From Deltaproteobacteria bacterium (GTDB taxonomy: Bacteria; Myxococcota_A; Polyangia; JACPQR01): a stretch of 55,844 nt of DNA. The position numbers and the translations under genes are program-made. Below the pieces are notes generated by a model. That model searched no databases and was not told the origin of the DNA. It saw only the letters and a program-made list of their open reading frames with translations. Shown here piece by piece: positions 1-8,992 of this stretch (the first letter of the stretch is position 1; each line of letters starts with the position of its first letter). Location: NCBI GenBank assembly GCA_016190375.1, contig JACPQR010000177.1, positions 1 to 55,844 of the forward strand, given 5' to 3'.

Positions 1-69
1 CACCAGCGCTACGAACACGGCATCCGGCTGCTCGAGGGCGTTGTGGCCATGTTGACGAAGATGATCTGA
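1..69 (+). CDS. C-terminal end of a four-helix-bundle (23S rRNA IVP-type) protein
   Basis: The window opens inside an open frame that ends with TGA at 67-69 and encodes about 22 residues (HQRYEHGIRLLEGVVAMLTKMI). The amphipathic ending with a V-A-M-L-T-K-M-I tail is like the last helix of the small four-helix-bundle proteins first described from 23S rRNA intervening sequences, which commonly end in a similar 'MLTxLI' segment. Too little is present to be certain. The 5' part lies outside the window. A GTC-hexamer array starts 23 bp downstream. Confidence 0.45.
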   Translation, partial: HQRYEHGIRLLEGVVAMLTKMI

Positions 70-91
70 TGCCGTCAACGAGGAGTACGCC

Positions 92-143
92 CACGTCCAA
101 GTCGTCGTCGCCGTCAAGGTCAACGTCAACGTCAACGTCAACG
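92..143. repeat. GTCAAC-type hexamer array
   Basis: Short-period array built from GTCAAC/GTCGTC hexamers just downstream of the four-helix-bundle gene. It aligns without gaps, with about 8 mismatches in 52 bp, to 29993-30044, including the irregular core GTCGTCGTC..CGTCAAGGTC. This suggests one repeat family rather than independent low-complexity sequence. The shared match is on the same strand. Between 144 and 273 I see no gene. Confidence 0.6.
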
Positions 144-273
144 AATACGACCGCGGCGACGCGGCTGTCTAACCTGTTGATTGTAAAGAGGGATCTGCAC
201 CCATCGCCGATGAAGCCGCATGGTCCCGAGCGCCTGGCGGGAAGTTTCCCGGCCTTGCGGCGTAGGAGGTACC

Positions 274-1116
274 GTGCCTCTGAGCAACTCGCTCCACTCC
301 GCGGTCAGTCGTTCGATTGTTCTGCTCCTCTGCGTCCTCCTCGTTGCGTGCATGGGAGGGCGGCGCGTCGGGGGAGGAGACGACGACGACTCCGGTGCCG
401 ATGGTGACTCGGATACCGATGGCGACTCGGATACCGATGCCGACTCGGACACCGACGCCGACTCGGACACGGACGCCGACTCGGACACGGACGCCGACTC
501 GGACACGGACGTCGATTCGGACACGGACGCCGACTCCGATTCCGACGTCGATGGCGACGCCGACACCGATTCCGACGCCGACACTGATTCCGACGGCGAC
601 GTGGACGACCCCTGCGGTGGCGACGAATGCTGCGCGGACGACCCCTGCCCCTTCGGTTTCGATTGCATCGGCGGTTGGTGCGAGCCGGAGGACCCCTGCG
701 ACGGCGACGAATGCTGTGCCGAGGTTCCCTGCCCGGACGGCTGGGACTGCGTGGCCGGATCTTGCGAGCCCGAGGATCCGTGTGACGGGGACGAGTGCTG
801 CGCCGAGCGGCCCTGCGACGATGGCCTCTTCTGCAGCGCCGGCTCGTGCATCGAAGGCGACGACGTCGGCTGGGTGGGCATGGCCTGCCAGGACGCGGGG
901 GATTGCCCCGGCGGAGCCGGTACCTACTGCTCGGGCGCTCCCGGCGGCTACTGCTCGAAGCCCTGCGAGTCGGACGCCGACTGCCCCGCCGACGGCTCCT
1001 GCGAGTCGGCCAACTGCTGGAAGCGGTGCAGCATCGACGCGGACTGCGGTCGCGCCGCGTACACCTGCCACGGCACCGACGAAGGCTACCGCCACGCGGT
1101 CTGCGGCAGCCCCTGA
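274..1116 (+). CDS. Asp-repeat, Cys-rich lipoprotein
   Basis: Predicted exported lipoprotein of 280 residues. I chose the GTG at 274 because TAGGAGG lies just upstream (263-269) and the protein then begins with a basic N-terminus, a hydrophobic stretch and a lipobox (VLLVAC). After the lipobox comes a linker of about 75 residues made of DSDTDA/DSDTDG repeats, encoded by near-perfect 12/18-bp DNA repeats at about 400-600. The C-terminal part contains three copies of a DPC-x-G/D-DECC Cys module followed by further paired cysteines, resembling EGF/disulfide-rich surface proteins. Function unknown; probably a cell-surface or secreted binding protein. The architecture recurs at 8171 and 24500. Confidence 0.8.
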   Translation: MPLSNSLHSAVSRSIVLLLCVLLVACMGGRRVGGGDDDDSGADGDSDTDGDSDTDADSDTDADSDTDADSDTDADSDTDVDSDTDADSDSDVDGDADTDSDADTDSDGDVDDPCGGDECCADDPCPFGFDCIGGWCEPEDPCDGDECCAEVPCPDGWDCVAGSCEPEDPCDGDECCAERPCDDGLFCSAGSCIEGDDVGWVGMACQDAGDCPGGAGTYCSGAPGGYCSKPCESDADCPADGSCESANCWKRCSIDADCGRAAYTCHGTDEGYRHAVCGSP

Positions 1117-1177
1117 GGCCGCCACCTCCCGGATTCGCGACCACACTCCATGGCTCGACGACCCGGTGGCTGCACCG

Positions 1178-1183
1178 TAACAT
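1178..1183 (+). promoter_or_regulatory. putative -10 (TAACAT) for the antitoxin gene
   Basis: TAACAT ends 7 nt before ATG 1191 and no Shine-Dalgarno sequence is visible, so the transcript may be leaderless. This is part of the window-wide TANNNT-start pattern. Confidence 0.4.
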
Positions 1184-1190
1184 CGTGATG

Positions 1191-1487
1191 ATGTCAACGC
1201 GTGTGGTCCGCACCCAGATCTACTTGCCGGCCGACCACCACCGCGCACTGCGGCGCGAGGCCCAGGAGGTGGGCCTCAGCCTCACCGCGCTCATTCGCCG
1301 GCTCGTGGCCGATCACGTCGGCGGCCTGCGCGGCGTGGAGTCCGTCTCGAAGGATGCCGTCCGCTCCTTCGTCGGCCTCGGCGAGAGCGGTGCGCAGGGC
1401 GTCTCGGAGCACCACGACGCCGTTCTCGACGAGGTGTTCCGTGACGGCGCTGTTCGTGGACACGGGCGGTTTCTACGCCGTCGCTGA
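1191..1487 (+). CDS. Ribbon-helix-helix antitoxin (VapB/CopG-like)
   Basis: Small 98-residue protein. Its N-terminus (RTQIYLPADHHRALRREA, then GLSLTALIRRLV) has the beta-strand/helix/helix pattern of ribbon-helix-helix DNA-binding antitoxins. The downstream PIN-domain reading frame begins at GTG 1441, so the two genes overlap by 47 nt, the usual arrangement of translationally coupled toxin-antitoxin pairs. The role would be to bind and repress the operon and neutralise the PIN nuclease. ATG 1191 was preferred over ATG 1188 because it sits 7 nt after the TAACAT hexamer. The antitoxin frame itself looks intact, although its partner is broken. Confidence 0.75.
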   Translation: MSTRVVRTQIYLPADHHRALRREAQEVGLSLTALIRRLVADHVGGLRGVESVSKDAVRSFVGLGESGAQGVSEHHDAVLDEVFRDGAVRGHGRFLRRR

Positions 1488-1864
1488 CCGTTCCGATCGT
1501 CACCACGCCGAAGCCGCGGCCACATTCACCTCCCGCGCCCGGGCCGGCGACCTCGTCACGTCGGTACGTCTTGGTCGAGACCTGGTGCCTGGTCCGTGCG
1601 CGACTCGGCCGCGAGGCAGCCCTGACGTACTGGGACGCGATGCGGCACGGCGTCGTTCGGGTCGTGGGGGTCACCTCGACCGACCTCGCACGCGCCCACG
1701 CGATCGTCTGCGAGTGGCCGGACCAGGACTTCAGCCTCGTGGACTGCACGAGCTTCGCCCTCATGGAGCGGCTCCACATCCTCGAGGCCTTCGCGTTCGA
1801 CGATCACTTCCGCGTCTACCGCACCGGCCCGAAGCGGCGGCAGCCGTGGCTGGTCATTCCCTGA
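1441..1864 (+). pseudogene. PIN-domain toxin (VapC-like), frameshifted
   Basis: The first 41 codons encode a typical PIN start (MTALFVDTGGFYAVADRSD, then HHAEAA..DLVTS). After TCG at 1561-1563 the frame is lost, but the rest of the domain continues one frame over from 1565 (YVLVETWCLVRARLGR ... SLVDCTSFALMERLHI ... FAFDDHF) to TGA 1862-1864. All four acidic PIN positions are present across the two halves (D in FVDTG, E in LVETW, D in SLVDCTSF, D in FDDHF). One extra base, or two missing bases, near 1564 explains the break. It is either a decayed toxin or an assembly/read error; family identity is clear, activity is not. Confidence 0.75.
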
Positions 1865-1994
1865 CACGGCGCGCCACTGGCCCGCTCGCCTGCGGTCCCC
1901 GTTACCCGAGGCCTCGAGCCCGCTCGTCGCCATGCCTGGAGCTCGGGCGGCGGCTCGATCCCGATGACGGCGATGTCCGAGACTCGTCGTTTCA

Positions 1995-4901
1995 TCACTC
2001 GGCCAGTACCTGCCATTCGACCGCCTCGTCATCCCTTCCTTCGAGGGTGAAGACGACCGAGCCGTCGTCAATCGCGTGAGCGACCATCGTGCCTCCGACG
2101 GTCACCGCGACGGCGCCTTTCGCGAGGCTCGAGGGCAGCGCGATCCGCATCTCCACGGGTGCGGTGGCCGACGCGACGAGCGCGCCGCGCACGGAGTCGG
2201 GGCGCCACTCGAGGCGCAGCCTCGGCCAGGCGATCGTGAAGGTCTCGGTCGGAAGGAGCGGCGAGATCTCGATCCCGTCGCGCGTGCCGCGAACGCCCGC
2301 GATCGCCTGAAGCGCGCGCAGCGGGCTCGTGTGGATGTGGGCGTTGAAGGCGGGGTAGTCGGTGAGCGCCGTCGCCGGGTGGGCGTCCGCCTCGCCGGCG
2401 CGATCGTGGTCGGGGCCGTTGTAGGAGTCGGGGCCGGTCCAGACGCCGTACCAGAGGCCAGGGAACGTCTCGGCGTGGGTGAAGAGCGTGTTGCGCACGA
2501 ACGAGTCCCAGCCGTCGGCGGGGTCGGCCATCGCGTACGCTTCGGTCAGCCAGGCGTTCGCCACGGGCCAGATGCCCGATAGCTGGGGCTCGTCGATGTC
2601 TCCGCCTCCTCCCGGGTCGCCGATGGGGGTGTTGCTCATCGCACCGTACGGCGTCTCGAGGCGGTCACGCACCAGGTCGAGCAGCGAGTCGCGCCTGGCG
2701 CCGTCCACGAGCCCGGCGGCGATCGGCAGGACCTGCGGCTCCAGGAAGAAGATCTCCGGCGCCAGCGGGTTCCCGCTGTCCACGAAGCCGCGCAGGTAGT
2801 ACTCGCCCTGCCACGCCTCGGTCTCGAGCGCCTCGGTCTGCGAGATCACGAGCGCCCGCATCCGGTCCGCGAGCTCGGGATCGCGCGCCTCCACGACGTC
2901 CGCGGCGAGGGGAAGGCCGAGGACGACGAAGCCCGCGTTGTACGTGGATGATGAGCCCTCGGGCGTTGCCTCCTCGTCGGTCAGGTTCGTGATCCCGTCG
3001 GCGTAGTCGCCCGTTCCCATGGCGACGAGGCCGCGGGCGCCGATCCCGAGCTCTTCGGTCGCGTAGTCCAGTCCGCGCCGGACGTGGTCCAGGACGTCGC
3101 CCGTCTCGCCCGCCGCGCGCGGCCAGTAGGGCAGAACGCGGTCGAGGAACGCCTCGTCGCGCGTGATGGCGACGTAGCGCGCGACGCTCGAAGGAACGAG
3201 CCAGTAGGCGTCGCTTCGCTGGTCGTAGACGACCGCGTCGTTGAAGGAGCCCACGCCCGTCGTCGCGTAGGGGTAGCGCCAGGGGGTCGCATCCTCCGAG
3301 CCGTGCAGGGTGGCCATCGTGTACGCGAGCGTGTCGCCGGCCAGCGCCGGATCGACGAGCCCCAGCGCGTCCGCGAACAGGCACAGGTCGCCCATCGCGC
3401 CGTCCACTCCGTGGATGTACTTGTACGAGCCGCCCTGCCCCTCGAGGAGGGTTCCGCGGTACTCGTCGAAGGTCGCGTTCGCGAGGAGGTTGTAGCTCGC
3501 CCACGCGATCTCCCGCTGCACGGCGCCCGCGTCCTCGAGCCCCTGCAGCGCCGCCCAGACCAGGCGCTCCCGCCACCGCGCCTGCGTCCGCTCGCGGAGC
3601 GTCGCGGCCTTCGACCTCAGCTCCTCGACCGCAGCGTCGGCATCGCCGCCGCCCGGAACCGTTCCGAACGCGAAACGCCGCGTGACCTGGCCGCCAGGAG
3701 GCACCTCGATCGGCACGCGCATGGCCAGGAGCGCGGGCTGTCCCCAGCCGTCGAGCTCGAGGGACCGCGCGGTGGCGTCACCGGGCGCCGCCGCGAGCGC
3801 CGGAGGCGTGCGGTCGGAGCCCTCCCACAGCTCGGAGTGCGCGAGCCATACCGCGTCGGGCTCGCCGTCCTCGTCGAGCGGCGCCAGCCAGACGGGATCG
3901 GGGAAGTAGTCGACGTCGGAGGGATCGAATCGGTCGTCGACGCCGTCCGGCAGCGACGCCGCCTCGGTCCTCGCCTCGGCGATCCGTCGCTCGGGGTCCC
4001 AGGACGCGACGGAGCCGAACGAGCGCAAGAGATCCCGCCGGCGGCGCTCGATGTCGTCCGTGATCCCGTCGAAGAGGACGTCGCTCGTGATGATCTCGAC
4101 CACGAGCTCTCGCAGGTTCGGGTCCCACAGCTCGACCAACCCGGTCCGCAGGACCTCGGCCCCCGGGTTCGTCACCGTGACCTCGGCCACCAGCGCGCGC
4201 GCCTCGGAGTCCGGCGCGAAGACGCGACGCACGACCCGCGCCCGACTCAGGGCGGTGTCGGTCTCGACGTAGCCGACACCGAAGCGCCGCGATTCCATGT
4301 CCGTGGCCTGGCCTACGGGCAGGTCCTCGAACCGGGTGGACTCGACCCCCGCCTCGTCCGCGAGGTAGCTCCAGCCGCCGCCCACCTGCGGCGGGAATTC
4401 AGGCGCTCTGGGATCGCTCCACCGATCGACGAAGTTGACCCAGGTGTGCCCTCGGTCCTGCGTGTACAGCTCGACGGCGCCCGATGCGCGCGCCATCGCG
4501 ACCAGTCCCCGGCCGTTTCCGATCAGGTGGACGGGATCGCGCTGCGGATCGGGACGCGGCGACCAGTGCTGGCCGGCCGGGTCGCACCGCTCGTCCACCG
4601 CGAAGTCGTAGGCGGGAAGCCCGTCACCGTCGATCACCCAGGAGCCCGCGTGACCCGAGCCCAGGACGCACCCCGCGAGCTGGTCCGGCCGATCGACGTC
4701 CGGCTCCGGGCAGTCGGACCTGCCCGGTCGTTCGGGTACGACGAACCCTTCGCACTCGGCGGGAGCCGCCGCCTCCGGCCCCGAGTCGACGGGGCCCGAG
4801 TCCGCTCCTGCGTCCACCGCGGCATCGGTCTCGTCCGCCGGCTGGTCGTCGTCTCCGCAAGCAGCGGCCAGCGCCACAAGGAAGGGCAGGGAAGGGCGCA
4901 T
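1995..4901 (-). CDS. Secreted six-hairpin glycosidase-like lipoprotein (GH94-like)
   Basis: Protein of 968 residues beginning with a short hydrophobic signal and lipobox-like FLVALAAAC, then an Asp/Ala-rich linker and a small Cys-containing region. The middle carries a beta-sandwich-like N-terminal region (about 100-420). An (alpha/alpha)6-barrel-like half follows (about 450-850), with motifs such as GDLCLFADALG, GSFNDAVVYDQRSDAYWL and GTGDYADGITNL, where GH94 phosphorylases and related enzymes have their GDWNDG acid. The C-terminal beta domain ends in EWQVLAE. The expected role is hydrolysis or phosphorolysis of an extracellular oligosaccharide; the substrate cannot be inferred. The ATG at 4901 is 6 nt from TAGGAG, which may be a -10 rather than an SD. 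The gene stands alone, convergent with the toxin remnant. Confidence 0.7.
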   Translation of the reverse strand: MRPSLPFLVALAAACGDDDQPADETDAAVDAGADSGPVDSGPEAAAPAECEGFVVPERPGRSDCPEPDVDRPDQLAGCVLGSGHAGSWVIDGDGLPAYDFAVDERCDPAGQHWSPRPDPQRDPVHLIGNGRGLVAMARASGAVELYTQDRGHTWVNFVDRWSDPRAPEFPPQVGGGWSYLADEAGVESTRFEDLPVGQATDMESRRFGVGYVETDTALSRARVVRRVFAPDSEARALVAEVTVTNPGAEVLRTGLVELWDPNLRELVVEIITSDVLFDGITDDIERRRRDLLRSFGSVASWDPERRIAEARTEAASLPDGVDDRFDPSDVDYFPDPVWLAPLDEDGEPDAVWLAHSELWEGSDRTPPALAAAPGDATARSLELDGWGQPALLAMRVPIEVPPGGQVTRRFAFGTVPGGGDADAAVEELRSKAATLRERTQARWRERLVWAALQGLEDAGAVQREIAWASYNLLANATFDEYRGTLLEGQGGSYKYIHGVDGAMGDLCLFADALGLVDPALAGDTLAYTMATLHGSEDATPWRYPYATTGVGSFNDAVVYDQRSDAYWLVPSSVARYVAITRDEAFLDRVLPYWPRAAGETGDVLDHVRRGLDYATEELGIGARGLVAMGTGDYADGITNLTDEEATPEGSSSTYNAGFVVLGLPLAADVVEARDPELADRMRALVISQTEALETEAWQGEYYLRGFVDSGNPLAPEIFFLEPQVLPIAAGLVDGARRDSLLDLVRDRLETPYGAMSNTPIGDPGGGGDIDEPQLSGIWPVANAWLTEAYAMADPADGWDSFVRNTLFTHAETFPGLWYGVWTGPDSYNGPDHDRAGEADAHPATALTDYPAFNAHIHTSPLRALQAIAGVRGTRDGIEISPLLPTETFTIAWPRLRLEWRPDSVRGALVASATAPVEMRIALPSSLAKGAVAVTVGGTMVAHAIDDGSVVFTLEGRDDEAVEWQVLAE

Positions 4902-4907
4902 GACTGG

Positions 4908-4937
4908 CTCCTACGCCACCTCGGCGGCCGGCGTCAA
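4908..4937 (-). promoter_or_regulatory. TTGACG-N18-TAGGAG promoter of the GH94-like gene
   Basis: On the minus strand TTGACG (4932-4937) is followed by an 18-bp spacer and TAGGAG (4908-4913), then 6 nt and the ATG. TAGGAG could also be read as a Shine-Dalgarno sequence; the -35-like box at correct spacing favours a -10 and a leaderless or near-leaderless mRNA. The interval 4902-5113 contains no recognisable gene. Confidence 0.4.
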
Positions 4938-5113
4938 ACCTGGCAGCGGAGTGGTAGTGGTCGGTACGAGTGGTAGCGGACAGCACCTCGGGGAGCCAGC
5001 AACGGGAGCGGCTCTGGCCAGGGGCCGACCCTGACGGTCGGCGAAAAGCCCGCGAATGGTCGGGCTCGTGGCTCGCCACGCGGTGGCACCGGCCTTGCTG
5101 CGGCCGCCGCCCG

Positions 5114-7078
5114 ATGCTCACGACCAAGGCCCTCCCCGTCGCCGCCCTCTCGCTCCTCCTCGGCTGTGTAGTCGACACCGGCCCTGCCGACCGGATGCAC
5201 GCCGGCGTCGAGACTGAGCCCCGATTTGCCCCCGACATGGAAGCGGTCCGCCAGAAGTGGGGCGGGCACGGGCCCGAGATGTCCGCGATCGAGGACGCCT
5301 TTCGCGTCCACGTGAAGGTCGGGCCCCAGACAGTCGTGGCCGACACCCACCTGTTCGGGCCTACCGGGACGGTCGTGGCGATCCCTTACCACGACGCCGA
5401 CGGTACGGGCCGGGACGCGGCCGGCAACGTCATCGCCCGCGGCGACGTCGAGATCGCGCGCTACTTCGAGCCGGGCGAGATCGGCTACGCGATCAAGCAC
5501 CACCGTCAAGAATACCGAGAGCTGTCCCTCGAGGGCGCGGGCCCCGAGATGAAGGAGAACTTCAAGCTGCAAGACACGCACATCGAGCTCGTCGTCGGCG
5601 TGATGCGAGACGGCCAGCCGGGCGTGATCACGCTCAACAACCCCCAGGGCTATCCGGGCGGCGAGGCAGGGCCCGGCCGGTTCGGGAGCGAGACGTACCC
5701 GATGATCTTCGTCAGGCCCGAGCTGCCGGCGTATCTGAGCCCGGCGCTGGCCTCGGCCTTCGTCGACAACATCAGGACCATGATGGTCGCCTTCAACGCG
5801 GTGTCGAAGTTCCCGGGCGACTACAACGGAGGCGACCCCCTCGCGGCGCGCAACCCCGAGAAGGTCCGCGAGCACGTGCGCAACATGATCCTCGCCGTCG
5901 CGGGCGACGCGCAGGAGCAGGCAGACGCGAACGCGTGGTTCGACGACCCCGCGAACATGATCTACTGCGCGGAGCTCGCCCACGTCGCAACCAGCGCGGG
6001 CCTGATCGTGCCCCTCAACTCTTGGGGTCTCGCCGAGCTCGGCCTGTCCGCCGCGGTGCGCGAACGCTTCGCGGCGTTCATCGCGACTCACGACCTGCAC
6101 GACCCCAGCCAGACCTCGCCCTTCGTGGAGAGGAACGCGAACAAGCTGTCCGCGCTCGTCGAGATGACCATGGCTCCCGAGGAGCTGCGCCCCGCGGCGA
6201 GCTACGCTCCCGCCGACCTGGCCGCCGCGGAGTCACAGAAACTCGCGTTCGGTCCGATGACGATGTCCGACATCGTCGAGCAGTTCATGGCGACCCACCT
6301 GCCGCGGCGCTCTCTGGGAGAGGCGCTCGCGCCGGTCCAGGGCGCGGTGCTGCAGGCCATGAAGCCGGGACTCCTCGAGGCGATGGCGATGGACCAGCTC
6401 CCGGCGACGGATCCGAAGCGCGTGGCCGTCGAGGCGCTCTTCGACCGGATCGTGGCGGTCGTGGCGACGCCGCACGAGAGCTACGAGGCCTTCCGTGCCG
6501 ACATCGCTCCCCTGCTCGCGCAGGCGCGCGCGGTCACCGGGCCGCGCGGGGACTCCGGCGTCGGTCTGTTCGTCCCGCCGAGCCTCCTGCACATCATCGC
6601 GCGCGACACCGAGAACCCGCCCACGGGTGACACGGGCTGGCACCTCCGAGGGCTGCTGAAGCTCCGGTACGTAGGCCACGGGATCCCGTTCTCGATGATG
6701 CGACCTCTCTCCGGCGCCGCCGATCCCGCGCCGGGGGACGACGTCGTCACGCCAGGCGAGCCCGTCCTTGCGCCCGCCCTCGAGGAGGCGGGAACGCTGG
6801 CGCAAGGAGAGTGGAGGACCTGGCAGATCGCGGTGCCCTCGGGGACCGCGTCACTGACCGTCGAGCTGACCACCGAGGGCGACGCGGACCTGTACGTTCG
6901 CCGCGGGCAGGCCGCGACCGAGGACGACTGGGATTGCCGCCCCTACGAGGGAGCCGATCGTCCCGAGACCTGCGAGATCGCCTCACCGTCCGCGGACACG
7001 TACTTCGTCCTGCTCCACGGGTACAGCGCGAGCCGGTACGCCCTGAAGGCCGTTCTCACGAGCTCTGCCAGCCAGTAG
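5114..7078 (+). CDS. Lipoprotein with possible permuted-papain core and C-terminal PPC domain
   Basis: Starting at ATG 5114 gives a 654-residue protein with signal and lipobox (ALSLLLGC); an upstream start at 4970 would bury the signal. The last roughly 90 residues (WRTWQIAVPSGTASLTVEL .. DADLYVR .. YFVLLHGYS) match the pre-peptidase C-terminal beta domain found on exported enzymes. In the body, H156 in a DTHIELVVGV segment precedes C285 in MIYCAELAH. This order resembles YiiX-type circularly permuted papain-like hydrolases (His first, then Cys-x-E-L); this is inference only. It is followed 10 nt later by the FG-GAP lipoprotein gene and then the Asp-repeat lipoprotein gene, probably as one operon. 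Confidence 0.6.
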   Translation: MLTTKALPVAALSLLLGCVVDTGPADRMHAGVETEPRFAPDMEAVRQKWGGHGPEMSAIEDAFRVHVKVGPQTVVADTHLFGPTGTVVAIPYHDADGTGRDAAGNVIARGDVEIARYFEPGEIGYAIKHHRQEYRELSLEGAGPEMKENFKLQDTHIELVVGVMRDGQPGVITLNNPQGYPGGEAGPGRFGSETYPMIFVRPELPAYLSPALASAFVDNIRTMMVAFNAVSKFPGDYNGGDPLAARNPEKVREHVRNMILAVAGDAQEQADANAWFDDPANMIYCAELAHVATSAGLIVPLNSWGLAELGLSAAVRERFAAFIATHDLHDPSQTSPFVERNANKLSALVEMTMAPEELRPAASYAPADLAAAESQKLAFGPMTMSDIVEQFMATHLPRRSLGEALAPVQGAVLQAMKPGLLEAMAMDQLPATDPKRVAVEALFDRIVAVVATPHESYEAFRADIAPLLAQARAVTGPRGDSGVGLFVPPSLLHIIARDTENPPTGDTGWHLRGLLKLRYVGHGIPFSMMRPLSGAADPAPGDDVVTPGEPVLAPALEEAGTLAQGEWRTWQIAVPSGTASLTVELTTEGDADLYVRRGQAATEDDWDCRPYEGADRPETCEIASPSADTYFVLLHGYSASRYALKAVLTSSASQ

Positions 7079-7088
7079 AATCCCCGCG

Positions 7089-8159
7089 GTGCCCGGAGCG
7101 GTACGGCAGCGAGCGCTCTTCTTGATCGCCCTTGGCGCGCTCTGCGCTGCGTGCGGGTCGGCGAACGACCCGGAGCCTGGCCCGTTCGCGCCGAGCCGCG
7201 TACTGCCGACCGGGATTGGAGCGCGCGCTCTGGCCGCGCTGGACGGGCCGGCGTCCGAGGTCGCTCTCTTGTTCCAGCTCGACAACCGCGTGGGCCTGAT
7301 CGACGCCGCCGACGGCGACCTGAACCCCGTGGCCGGAGAGGTCGGCGTCTCGCCGCTGGCGATCGCTGCCCTGGACACGGATGCAGACGGGACGATGGAG
7401 CTCGCCACCGCGAATGCCGGCGACTCGACGCTCTCGCTGCTCGGTCGATCCGAAGCCGGCCTGGCGCTGCTCGCGAGCGCGTCGCCGTCGCTCCGGCCCA
7501 AGCACGTGTCGGGCGCCGACCTCGACGGCGACGGCCGGGCCGAGGTCGTCGCGACGGTGGGCTTCGACTCGGAGCCCGGCGCGGGGATCGAGGTGTGGCG
7601 CCGCGGCGACGCCGGGCTCGAGCTCGCCGGGCCGCGCTGGCCGATCGAGGGCGCGTTCGCGGCCGTGACCGGCGACGTCGATGGCGACGGCGACCTGGAC
7701 GTGATCGCCGTGATTCCCTCCGCCTCGGAGATCGCATGGGCCGCGAACGACGGCCGGGGCCGGCTCACCGAGGCCGGCCGCATCGAGGTCTGCGAGGCTC
7801 CCCGCGCCGCCGCCATGGCCGGCGACCGGATCGCTGTGGCCTGCCAGGGCGGCCTCGGGCTGGTGCGCGGGGAGGCGGTCGAGACGATTCCCATCGATGG
7901 GAACCTCTACGACGTCGTCGCAGGCGACTTCGACGCCGACGGGAGCCCCGACGTCGCCGCGGTCGACATGACGAACGACGCGGTCCTGGTCTTCCTCGCC
8001 GGTAGCGGCCGGGCTTCCCCGATCGAGGTTCCCGTGGGTCTGGACCCCGTCGCTCTCGTGGCGTCCGACCTCGGCGGCGACGGTGACGTCGACCTCATCG
8101 TCTCGGCGTTCGCGACCAGGACGGTCGACGTCCTCGAGAACGATCTCGCAAACCACTGA
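7089..8159 (+). CDS. FG-GAP/VCBS-repeat lipoprotein
   Basis: Protein of 356 residues with a signal and lipobox (LGALCAAC). Repeated segments of the type 'ALDTDADGTMELATAN', 'GADLDGDGRAEVVATV', 'GDVDGDGDLDVIAV' and 'GDFDADGSPDVAAVD' are calcium-binding D-x-D-x-D-G loops of FG-GAP/VCBS beta-propeller blades, about six to seven blades. The likely role is an extracellular beta-propeller scaffold or adhesin. The GTG start at 7089 lies 10 nt after the stop of the PPC-domain lipoprotein gene, indicating co-transcription; the next gene follows within 11 nt and has an AAGGAG site. Confidence 0.75.
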   Translation: MPGAVRQRALFLIALGALCAACGSANDPEPGPFAPSRVLPTGIGARALAALDGPASEVALLFQLDNRVGLIDAADGDLNPVAGEVGVSPLAIAALDTDADGTMELATANAGDSTLSLLGRSEAGLALLASASPSLRPKHVSGADLDGDGRAEVVATVGFDSEPGAGIEVWRRGDAGLELAGPRWPIEGAFAAVTGDVDGDGDLDVIAVIPSASEIAWAANDGRGRLTEAGRIEVCEAPRAAAMAGDRIAVACQGGLGLVRGEAVETIPIDGNLYDVVAGDFDADGSPDVAAVDMTNDAVLVFLAGSGRASPIEVPVGLDPVALVASDLGGDGDVDLIVSAFATRTVDVLENDLANH

Positions 8160-8170
8160 AGGAGCTCGTC

Positions 8171-8809
<639 letters not shown>

Positions 8810-8863
8810 TGACGCTCCCGTCGCCCCGTGCGGGCGACACCATCGCGGACCCCGGAGGGGAAT

Positions 8864-8932
8864 CGACAGGAAGACGGAGGCGGGAAGGAAAACCCTCGAT
8901 CCGGTCTTCCTTCCTTCCCGCCTTCCTGTTCA
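8864..8932. repeat. Repeat-armed hairpin (GGAAGG units)
   Basis: Left arm at 8864-8892 (ACAGGAAG ... GGCGGGAAGGAA) and right arm at 8905-8932 (TTCCTTCCCGCC .. CTTCCTGT) are imperfect inverted repeats around a loop of about 12 nt. Each arm is itself made of GGAAGG-type units. It lies after the lipoprotein operon and could act as its terminator, though there is no T-tract. The short palindrome CCTCCGGAGG at 8935-8944 follows. Confidence 0.6.
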
Positions 8933-8979
8933 ACCTCCGGAGGAACCCGGCGCGCGCCCTCGACGACCCCTCGCTCTGT

Positions 8980-8985
8980 TATCCT
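8980..8985 (+). promoter_or_regulatory. putative -10 (TATCCT) of the LVIVD lipoprotein gene
   Basis: TATCCT ends 7 nt before GTG 8993 with no SD between them. It supports that start over the upstream ATG at 8828, which would place the repeat hairpin inside the coding region. Confidence 0.45.
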
Positions 8986-8992
8986 CGAACCA

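Noticed and set aside
263..269. TAGGAGG as a -10 element
   Set aside because: A full AGGAGG match 4 nt before GTG 274 is better explained as a Shine-Dalgarno sequence.
4970..5113. N-terminal extension of the PPC lipoprotein
   Set aside because: It would put 48 residues before a clear lipoprotein signal peptide.
8828..8992. N-terminal extension of the LVIVD lipoprotein
   Set aside because: It would translate through the repeat hairpin and bury the signal; GTG 8993 has a -10 at the common spacing.
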